Positions 55,311 to 62,803 of a stretch of DNA of 64,000 bases are shown here, piece by piece. Origin of the DNA: Bacteroidales bacterium (lineage in GTDB: Bacteria > Bacteroidota > Bacteroidia > Bacteroidales > VadinHA17). Location of the stretch: the NCBI GenBank assembly GCA_016715075.1, contig JADKBK010000006.1, forward strand, positions 124,001 through 188,000, written 5' to 3'. The position numbers and the translations under genes were made by a program. Every line of letters begins with the position of its first letter. Position 1 is the stretch's first letter. A model generated the notes under the pieces. The model made no database searches and was not told where the DNA came from. It saw only the letters and a program-made list of their open reading frames with translations.

Positions 55311-57328
55311 TCAATATATTAATAGCCATATTAATCGCCTCAGTAATTGCTATTCTGTCAGTTAACGTAAAAGCTAAAGGTATAGTTACATTGTCTGGTG
55401 TAATCCTGATTGCCTTGATAAGCAGTATAGTAGCAGTAAAGGCTCTCCTTGGACACAGTTATGGGATTCTTCTGTCAGGACCGGCCCTCTTCGGAAATGT
55501 TATGGTCAATATAGATCCTCTTTCTGCCTGGTTTATTCTTACAATTAATTTTACAATACTGACCGGAGCTATCTACGGTTTCAATTACATGCGTAAGTAC
55601 ATTGAGATGAAGAGTGAACTTACCCTTCATTGTATAGCATATCTGTTAGCTTATTTTGCCTTGCTGGGGATCTGTTCGGTTCAGAATGGTTTCATTTTTC
55701 TGCTGTTCTGGGAATTGATGGCACTTTCGCTTTTTATTCTCGTGATATTTGAACACGATAAACCGGAAACACTCAGAGCCGGTCTGAATTATCTGGTGCA
55801 GTCGCATATAAGCATTGTATTCCTTATGCTTGGCTTTATCTATGTAGTGTATAAGACCGGCAGTTATAGTTTCGAAGCAATCTCTGACTTCTCAAGTCAG
55901 CAATCGACCCTTGCAGGGACAACTCTTTTCCTCTGTTTCTTTATCGGTTTTGCAATAAAAGCTGGTTTTGTCCCTTTTCACACATGGCTGCCTTATGCAC
56001 ATCCTGCAGCTCCTTCCCATATATCTGGTATTATGTCAGGAGTAGTAATTAAGATCGGCATTTATGGTATCCTCAGGATGCTTCTCTTAATTAAAACTGA
56101 CTATACCACAATAGGCTTCATAATCCTGTTTATATCGCTGATCACAGGAATATATGGTGTTATGTTAGCCACTATTCAGCATGATCTGAAAAAGCTGCTT
56201 GCTTATCATAGTGTGGAAAATATCGGAATAATTGGAATAGGAATCGGATTAGGCTGTATCGGGCTGGGTGCAACCAATAAATGGATGGCTATCCTTGGAT
56301 TCACGGGAGCTTTACTGCACACCCTGAACCATTCACTATTTAAATCCCTGCTCTTCTTCAGCGCAGGCAATGTATTACAGGCTACTCACACTGTTAATAT
56401 TGAGCGTCTTGGAGGAATTATTAAGAGAATGCCTCAGACCTCATTGCTCTTTCTTGTCGCAGCACTCGCTATTTGCGGACTCCCGCCACTTAACGGCTTT
56501 ATCTCTGAATTCCTCATTTTCGGAGGATTGTATAACTGGCTTTACAGCGCATCTCTGCTATCTCTCATTGCAATTGTTTTCTCTTTGGGAGGACTGGTAC
56601 TTATCGGAGGACTGGCATTGCTCTGTTTTACCAAAGCATTCAGTGTGGTATTTCTTGGTAATCAGCGCTCAACATTCAACAGTGAAATAAATGAAACAGG
56701 TTTCTGGCAGCTAATCCCAATGTATATGACTGTCATTTTTATGATGTTTATCGGTCTGTTCCCGTCAATCTTTATAAATGCCCTCCAAATACCTGTTAAT
56801 CAGTTTACCCATGATGTTGTTTTTAATCTGAATCTGATAAAAGTAGGAGCATTAGATTCCCTGAAGACACTAAACTGGCTGTTCCTGGGATTTATTCTTC
56901 TGGTTCTGCTAATCCTGTGGCTGAGAAAGATCCAGAGCAGAAAGAAGCTCATTGAAAGAGGACTGACCTGGGGGTGCGGGTATTCCCCGTCCGGCGTAAA
57001 ACTTCAGTATACTGCAAATTCGTTTGTCCGAAGTTATTCCAAGCTTGCAAAACCAATCCTGGATATTGAAAAGAAAGAAGTTGAGGTTGTTGAGGTATTT
57101 CCATCAGGGAAGCATTATGAAACTCATTCATATGATAAAATTGAGCGCATCCTTATTGACAAACCAATCAGATACATGAGCAGATTTGCAGAGCTCTTCC
57201 TTTTCCTTCAGAACGGACAGTTGCAGCAGTATATTTTATATGGCATTATCTTCATTACTTCCATTATATGCCTGCCGCTGATTATAAGTAAAATTTTATC
57301 GATTCTTCATTTCTTAAATAACCTGTAA
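55307..57328 (+). CDS. hyfB: HyfB/NuoL-type proton-pumping membrane subunit, copy 2
   Basis: 673 residues, a diverged tandem paralogue of the previous gene. It starts at TTG 55307 overlapping the upstream stop. Glu136 (FWELMALSLF), Lys218 (FAIKAGFVPFHTWLP), AHPAAPSHISG and LNHSLFKSLLFF are all kept, as is the C-terminal TWGCGYSPSGVKLQYT. Two full-length HyfB-type subunits plus HyfF give the complex three antiporter-like modules, like complex I. hyfC starts 1 bp after its stop. Confidence 0.88.
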   Translation: MINILIAILIASVIAILSVNVKAKGIVTLSGVILIALISSIVAVKALLGHSYGILLSGPALFGNVMVNIDPLSAWFILTINFTILTGAIYGFNYMRKYIEMKSELTLHCIAYLLAYFALLGICSVQNGFIFLLFWELMALSLFILVIFEHDKPETLRAGLNYLVQSHISIVFLMLGFIYVVYKTGSYSFEAISDFSSQQSTLAGTTLFLCFFIGFAIKAGFVPFHTWLPYAHPAAPSHISGIMSGVVIKIGIYGILRMLLLIKTDYTTIGFIILFISLITGIYGVMLATIQHDLKKLLAYHSVENIGIIGIGIGLGCIGLGATNKWMAILGFTGALLHTLNHSLFKSLLFFSAGNVLQATHTVNIERLGGIIKRMPQTSLLFLVAALAICGLPPLNGFISEFLIFGGLYNWLYSASLLSLIAIVFSLGGLVLIGGLALLCFTKAFSVVFLGNQRSTFNSEINETGFWQLIPMYMTVIFMMFIGLFPSIFINALQIPVNQFTHDVVFNLNLIKVGALDSLKTLNWLFLGFILLVLLILWLRKIQSRKKLIERGLTWGCGYSPSGVKLQYTANSFVRSYSKLAKPILDIEKKEVEVVEVFPSGKHYETHSYDKIERILIDKPIRYMSRFAELFLFLQNGQLQQYILYGIIFITSIICLPLIISKILSILHFLNNL

Positions 57329-57329
57329 A

Positions 57330-58235
57330 ATGCTGAGCATAATACTAATATTATTTTCAAGTATCTTTTTTGCCGGGTTTATTCTGCGCACCAAAAGTAT
57401 TGCCTCAGGCAGAAAGGGTCCTGGTATCATGCAGCCTGTGAAAGATGTGATCAGGCTATTTAAAAAAGGAACCATATATAGTGAAACTACTAGTATTATT
57501 TTCCGGATAGGCCCGGTAATTTATTTTTCTTCGGTGCTGATGGCATGTATGGTAATACCATTTGGTCCATATAAAGGTATCGTCAGTTTTGACGGCGATT
57601 TTGTTTTTTTTGCATACATCCTTGCCCTGGGCAAGTTTTTCAGCATCATATCGGCAATGGATACAGGAAGCAGTTTTGAAGGGATGGGAGCCAGCCGCGA
57701 GGCATTATTCTCAATGTTTGCCGAACCTGCCTTTTTTATTCTGATCGGCTCCTTTGCCCTGCTTACAGGAAATACTTCCTTCTTTGATATTTTTTCAACA
57801 TTGCATCTTGGCTCCTCAATAACATATACTCTTGGAGGGCTTGCTGCTTTTGTACTTGTTATGATCGCAATGATTGAAAACAGCAGGATGCCTGTGGATG
57901 ACCCAAAAACCCATCTTGAACTGACCATGATCCATGAGGTGATGGTTCTTGACAACAGCGGATTCGATCTTGGATTGATCCTGACTGCCGGATATCTGAA
58001 ATTTGCAATGTACGGAGCTATTATTGCTGATTTTTTTATTGGTGGCTTATCTGTATCATTTGCCCTGCCTCTTTTTCTGTTTATCCAGCTACTTTTTGCC
58101 GTGACAGTAGGATTAATTGAGTCATTTATGGCACGGTTCAGGATGAATCACAATCCTCAGTTTATACTTGCTCTCTCCTCTGTCAGCTTTTTGATCTTTC
58201 TCGGTGTGTTGCTCGTTTTGGAAAAATTTTTATAA
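57330..58235 (+). CDS. hyfC: HyfC/NuoH-type membrane subunit
   Basis: 301 residues, about eight helices. QPVKDVIRLFKKGTI (~31-45) and ENSRMPVDDPKTHLELTMIHEVMVLDNSG (~188-216) are the NuoH/HycD signatures, the acidic loop that lines the proton path joining the redox arm to the membrane arm. Its conservation argues that coupling of arm to membrane is still needed. Confidence 0.88.
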   Translation: MLSIILILFSSIFFAGFILRTKSIASGRKGPGIMQPVKDVIRLFKKGTIYSETTSIIFRIGPVIYFSSVLMACMVIPFGPYKGIVSFDGDFVFFAYILALGKFFSIISAMDTGSSFEGMGASREALFSMFAEPAFFILIGSFALLTGNTSFFDIFSTLHLGSSITYTLGGLAAFVLVMIAMIENSRMPVDDPKTHLELTMIHEVMVLDNSGFDLGLILTAGYLKFAMYGAIIADFFIGGLSVSFALPLFLFIQLLFAVTVGLIESFMARFRMNHNPQFILALSSVSFLIFLGVLLVLEKFL

Positions 58236-58246
58236 ATATCCCGCTA

Positions 58247-58879
58247 ATGACAAACGTACTTCTGATAATCTTCATTATAAGTCTTTTATATGTTTCAATT
58301 GCTAACAGGATAATAACTTATGTAAGAGTCCTGGCCCTTCAGGGAGTCATTCTCTTTGGTGTCACTTTTCTTCAGCTCAAGGATATTCAGACCTGGAACC
58401 TTGTCCTTATCCTTCTTGAAACTGTTGTTTTTAAGGCTGTCGCTGTTCCAATGTTTCTAGGTTACCTGATTAAAAGAAACAAAATAACCAGGGAGACTGA
58501 ACCCTATCTGCCACATTTTATATCCCTGATTATTATCACAATGATCGTTGTGATAACAATACTGCTGGCCAATTCAATTCAGGACACTCATCTTGACAAA
58601 ATCTTTTTTATTGTGTCACTCTCAACTCTCTTTACGGGATTGTATTTTATTGCTTCAAGAAAAAAGATAATTACTCACGTGATGGGTTATCTGATGATCG
58701 AGAACGGAGTATTTGTCCTTTCACTGGCTGTCGGTAATGAAATGCCTAACCTTGTAAACCTGGGAATTATGCTTGATGTGTTTGCCAGTGTCCTCATACT
58801 CGGTATCTTCCTGAACAAGATAGGCGATGTTTTTAAAGCAGTCGATGTTGACCAGCTAAGCAATCTGAAAGATTATTAA
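58247..58879 (+). CDS. hyfE: HyfE/NuoK-type membrane subunit
   Basis: 210 residues, six or seven helices. It matches HyfE in size and in having a NuoK-like half: VLILLETVVFKAVAVP (~55-70) and MGYLMIENGVFVLSLAVG (~145-162) carry the two membrane glutamates expected. It lies 11 bp after hyfC and 11 bp before hyfF. Confidence 0.82.
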   Translation: MTNVLLIIFIISLLYVSIANRIITYVRVLALQGVILFGVTFLQLKDIQTWNLVLILLETVVFKAVAVPMFLGYLIKRNKITRETEPYLPHFISLIIITMIVVITILLANSIQDTHLDKIFFIVSLSTLFTGLYFIASRKKIITHVMGYLMIENGVFVLSLAVGNEMPNLVNLGIMLDVFASVLILGIFLNKIGDVFKAVDVDQLSNLKDY

Positions 58880-58890
58880 TAAAATTTAAG

Positions 58891-60319
58891 ATGACAGGTA
58901 TCTACCTAATAAGCGCCTTTGTTATTGCAGGTTTGATCTTTGCAAACAGGAATAGTCTGATCAACAATATTCTGATTGTCATTTTTGGCATACTTCAGAC
59001 CGCCTTTACAATTTATTCATGTTACCATTATAAGAGCACGGTACTCGAGTATTTTACTTTTGATTCACTCGGATTACTGCTTCTGATGACTCTGAGTGTA
59101 ATCACCATACCCGCCTTGCTGCACAGCTATCTGTATATTAAGCGCCACGACGAAACACCTTCATCGAGAGCAATCTATTTTGCAGCACTTATCTTCCTGA
59201 TAGCATCTATTACTGCGGCCTACCTGGCTAATCATATTGCCGTGATCTGGATTTTTACAGAGATGACAACCTTGTCTGCTTCAATGCTTATATATCATCA
59301 CAGGAACAAGCTTGCCCTTGAAGGAACATGGAAATATGTATTTATATGTGCCATAAGCATAACTTTTGTCTTTATAGGGATTCTGTTTCTCAGCCTTTCG
59401 CTGCAGCATGCCGGTTCAAATGACCTTTCCTTTTGCAAACCTGATGCTTTATAAAGATCAGCTGAATCCATTCTGGCTCAGGCTGGCTTTCCTGTTCATC
59501 TTCACAGGATTCACTGCCAAACTTGGTCTGGTGCCAATGTATACCGCCGGTATTGATGCTAAAGACAAAGCTCCTGCACCAGCAGGTGCATTGCTTGCAA
59601 GCGTGCTTATGAATCTTGGCTTCACAGGGATATTCAGGTTTTATTCAATTGTTGCCCAGACATCATTGTTTCACTGGGCTAACCTGGTCATATTTATTGC
59701 GGCAATACTATCTGTCTTTGTAGCAACGGTGTACATGACCAAGGTAATGAATATTAAAAGAATGTTTGCCTATTCCGGTATCGAGCACATGGGAATTGTG
59801 ATGCTTGGAATTGCTGCAGGAGGAGTCGGATATTATGCCGCTGTACTCCATATCATATTGCATGCATTTGTCAAATCAGGCCTGTTTTTTCAGTTTAACC
59901 AGTTATACAGGACGTTTCAAAGCAAAAGCATAGATCATGTGGGTAACTATTTCAAGTATAATCCGGCCGGGGCTATTGTCCTTCTGCTTGGATTCATTAG
60001 TGCAACAGCAATGCCACCATCAGGGTTGTTTGTCAGTGAATTTCTGATCTTCAGAGCTCTCTTCGAGGGTAACTATATAATCATTCTGGTGGTTGTTTTA
60101 TTACTCCTTACAATTGTTATCTGGGCGTTTGGAAGAAATATTCTAAAAATTTTGTTTCTGCCTGTTCCCGGACTTGATGAATCCAGGATACCAAAGATAA
60201 ACCCATGGGAATCACTGTCTCAGTATCTCCTTATGTTTACTGCTATCTGGCTAGGCCTTAATCCACCTGCCATCTTTGTAGAAATGATCAGGGATGCTGT
60301 TAAAATCTTACCAGTTTAA
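58891..60319 (+). CDS. hyfF: HyfF/NuoN-type proton-pumping subunit, frameshifted
   Basis: Two frames. The first (to ~59431) has IFTEMTTLSASMLIYHHRNK with Glu124; the second begins FANLMLYKDQLNPFW and has FTGFTAKLGLVPMYTAGIDAKDKAPAPAG and HIILHAFVKSGLFF. Deleting one T from the run 59431-59434 joins ...SNDLSF to ANLMLYKD in one 475-residue protein of normal HyfF length. The break is probably a sequence error, because every other gene of the operon is intact and tightly coupled. Confidence 0.85.
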
Positions 60320-60320
60320 T

Positions 60321-61820
60321 ATGAGCTATTTAACTATAAATAACCATCAATCGGTTCCTGTTGCCAGTATACCGGAACTTAAATATGATCACTTCCTTGA
60401 TCAGAATACAACTTTTCTTAACGATAATTCTGCAAGGCATTGTGTTACGTATTTTGGGTACATGGCAGGGCAGGAAATCAAACTTATCTGCTGTATAGCT
60501 GATGATGAAAATCATAATATACTTATTTCGTCTTCAACTGTAACTAAGGAAGCTTGTCTCAACTCATTTTCTGCGAAGAACCTTTCATTTGAAAAATTTG
60601 AAAGGGAGATTCATGAAAACTTTGGAATTGCATATAGCGACCATCCCTGGTTAAAACCTGTAAGATACTCTGAAAACCGGGCAGACAAATCGAAGTTAAT
60701 ACCTGATTACCCGTTCTTCAATATCACAAGCGAGGAATTGCATGAAGTAGGAGTAGGCCCTGTACATGCTGGTATTATTGAACCAGGCCATTTCAGATTT
60801 GTCTGCAATGGGGAACAGATCCTGCATCTTGAAATTCAGCTGGGATACCAGCACAGGGGGGTGGAACAATTGTTTCTGACAAGGAAAAAGCTTCTCCAGA
60901 GAACCATTCTGGCAGAATCGATTGCCGGAGACAGCGCTATTGGTCATGCGACTGCTTTCGCCTGCTTATGGGAATCCCTTTCCGGTATTTCACTTAGCCG
61001 GGATGTTCTTTTTTCACGAACACTTGCTCAGGAGATCGAGCGTATTGCCATTCATACTGGCGATCTAAGTGCAATATGCACAGATATTGCATACCAGCTT
61101 GGCAGTTCGGTTTTTGGAAGGCTCAGAACACCCATTATCAATTTTTTCCAGGAATGGTGTGGCAATCGTCTGGCAAAGAGCCTGATCAGGGTCGGCTTTA
61201 ATCCCTATCCATTCACTAAAGAGCTGGCTGACAGACTAAATGAAGTTTTAGATGCTTTCGAGCCTGATTTTATAGAAATAAACAGTGAGCTGTCGAGATT
61301 GCCCAGTTCGCTTTCGAGATTTGAGAGGACAGGAACAATGAAATATGACCAGTTGCTCTCTATAGGTACGGTGGGACTGTCTGCCAGAATGAATGCACTA
61401 CCCAGGGATATCAGAAGTTCCCATCCCTATGGTTTATACCCTGAATTTAACCATGAGCCCTTTCTGAAACACCATGGGGATGTTTATTCCAGAGTACAGA
61501 TAAGAAGAGAAGAGGTAAAACAATCGATAGCATATATCAGGCAATTACTTGCCAGTTTACCGGAACCCGGGATTCCTGATCAGAGGGAACTTCATCCAAA
61601 AAATAATTCATTTGGTATTTCACTCACGGAAGGGTGGAGAGGAGAGATCTGTCATGCTGCAGTAACTGATAATAACGGCGAATTGCTGATCTATAAAGTG
61701 AAGGATCCTTCATTCCATAACTGGCTGGCGCTGGCCCTTGCCGTCAGGAACAATGAAATTTCAGATTTTCCGGTTTGTAACAAAAGCTTTGATCTTTCCT
61801 ATTGCGGACATGATCTTTAA
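60321..61820 (+). CDS. hyfG: HyfG-like (NuoCD-fold) subunit without NiFe ligands
   Basis: 499 residues from the ATG at 60321, 1 bp after the hyfF stop. Residues 1-120 are NuoC-like and 140-499 NuoD/HycE-like. EIQLGYQHRGVEQL (171-184) aligns with HycE LGYHHRGLEKL. The L1 motif R-V-C-G-I-C-G is S-I-A-G-D-S-A (Cys to Ala202 and Ser205). The C-terminal D-P-C-x-x-C is D-L-S-Y-C-G (491-496), so both of those ligands are lost too. The histidine after L1 and the overall framework remain. It cannot hold a NiFe site and is not a hydrogenase, although automatic annotation will call it one. Confidence 0.85.
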   Translation: MSYLTINNHQSVPVASIPELKYDHFLDQNTTFLNDNSARHCVTYFGYMAGQEIKLICCIADDENHNILISSSTVTKEACLNSFSAKNLSFEKFEREIHENFGIAYSDHPWLKPVRYSENRADKSKLIPDYPFFNITSEELHEVGVGPVHAGIIEPGHFRFVCNGEQILHLEIQLGYQHRGVEQLFLTRKKLLQRTILAESIAGDSAIGHATAFACLWESLSGISLSRDVLFSRTLAQEIERIAIHTGDLSAICTDIAYQLGSSVFGRLRTPIINFFQEWCGNRLAKSLIRVGFNPYPFTKELADRLNEVLDAFEPDFIEINSELSRLPSSLSRFERTGTMKYDQLLSIGTVGLSARMNALPRDIRSSHPYGLYPEFNHEPFLKHHGDVYSRVQIRREEVKQSIAYIRQLLASLPEPGIPDQRELHPKNNSFGISLTEGWRGEICHAAVTDNNGELLIYKVKDPSFHNWLALALAVRNNEISDFPVCNKSFDLSYCGHDL

Positions 61821-61839
61821 TATCTAATTACAAAATACA

Positions 61840-62592
61840 ATGTTAAGGACACTTAAAATATTATATCACCAGGGTAAACAGTTTATACCTGACCCGACCA
61901 GGGCAAAAGTGCCTGGAATCTTCAGGGGGAGACCTGAAATATCTGGTCAGGCTGTTGATGTCGCAGCTCTGGCTGATCTATGTCCCACAAGGGCAATAAA
62001 TACTGATCCGGTGAGTATTGATCTCGGGAGATGTACCTTCTGCGGTGAGTGTTCAAGGCTCTATCCAGGGAAAATAAATTTTACTGCTGATTACCGTTTA
62101 TCTGTTAATGACAGGAACAGCCTCGTAATTTACGAAGGCACTACAGCACCTGTCGCTCTTAATTCTGATCTTATACGGAAAGAAATCCGCAACTGTTTCA
62201 AAGGTTCTCTTAAACTGCGTCAGGTCTCTGCCGGCGGAGATAATAGTACCGAACTTGAGCTTAATGCATGTGGAAATGTGAATTTTGATATGGGAAGGTA
62301 TGGTATTGAATTTGTTGCCTCTCCCCGTCATGCTGACGGAATAGTCATTACAGGACCTGTCACAAAAAATATGGCTGAACCGCTTCAGATAACCTATGAC
62401 GCAACCCCCTCACCAAAAATCATTGTTCTTGCAGGCACCGATGCTATCAGCGGAGGAATATTTGATGGAAGTCCTGCCCTGGACAGACAATTCATAGAAA
62501 AAAATCATATCGATCTCTATGTGCCTGGTAATCCTGTTCATCCGTTAACATTTATTAACGGACTCGTTGATTTACTTGGTATCAAACACTGA
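61840..62592 (+). CDS. hyfI: Ferredoxin-NuoB/HyfI-like fusion subunit without N2 cysteines
   Basis: 250 residues. The N-terminal ferredoxin half (40-80) keeps one cluster: Cys48 (LCP) and Cys65, Cys68, Cys71 (CTFCGEC); the second cluster is lost. The NuoB half keeps its framework FVASPRHADGIVITGPVTKNM (158-178), but all N2 positions are changed: C-N-G-C is D-N-S-T (134-137), G-D-C-A is G-T-D-A (Asp201), and P-G-C-P is P-G-N-P (Asn231). It would sit between HyfG and the membrane arm. Last gene of the operon. Confidence 0.83.
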   Translation: MLRTLKILYHQGKQFIPDPTRAKVPGIFRGRPEISGQAVDVAALADLCPTRAINTDPVSIDLGRCTFCGECSRLYPGKINFTADYRLSVNDRNSLVIYEGTTAPVALNSDLIRKEIRNCFKGSLKLRQVSAGGDNSTELELNACGNVNFDMGRYGIEFVASPRHADGIVITGPVTKNMAEPLQITYDATPSPKIIVLAGTDAISGGIFDGSPALDRQFIEKNHIDLYVPGNPVHPLTFINGLVDLLGIKH

Positions 62593-62628
62593 GCCTTGAC
62601 TTCACCAGGGCTTAGTCAGGCCTCGCCC

Positions 62629-62803
62629 TTACTCTGCTCTCTACACTCTATGCTCTACGCTCTCTGCTCAACTCTCAACGCCCTGCGCTCTCCGCTCTAC
62701 GCTCAACTCTCTACGCTCAACTCTCTCCGCCCTCCGCCCTACGCCCTGCGCCCTGCGCCCTGCGCCCTGCGCCCTGCGCCCTGCGCCCTGCGCTCTCCGC
62801 TCA
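62629..62803. repeat. Heptamer arrays (CTCTACG and CCCTGCG)
   Basis: A degenerate stretch of CTCTACGCT/CTCAACT units runs into seven consecutive CCCTGCG units. It fills the convergent spacer between the hyf-like operon and the ggt-like gene. It has a 7-bp period, like the other arrays. Confidence 0.85.

Noticed and set aside
53283..62592. A functional group 4 NiFe hydrogenase / formate hydrogenlyase
   Set aside because: No NiFe ligand cysteines and no N2 cysteines, and no formate dehydrogenase or maturation genes in the window.
6790..62803. Tandem arrays as possible CRISPR loci
   Set aside because: Units are 7-11 bp with no unique spacers, and no cas genes are present.
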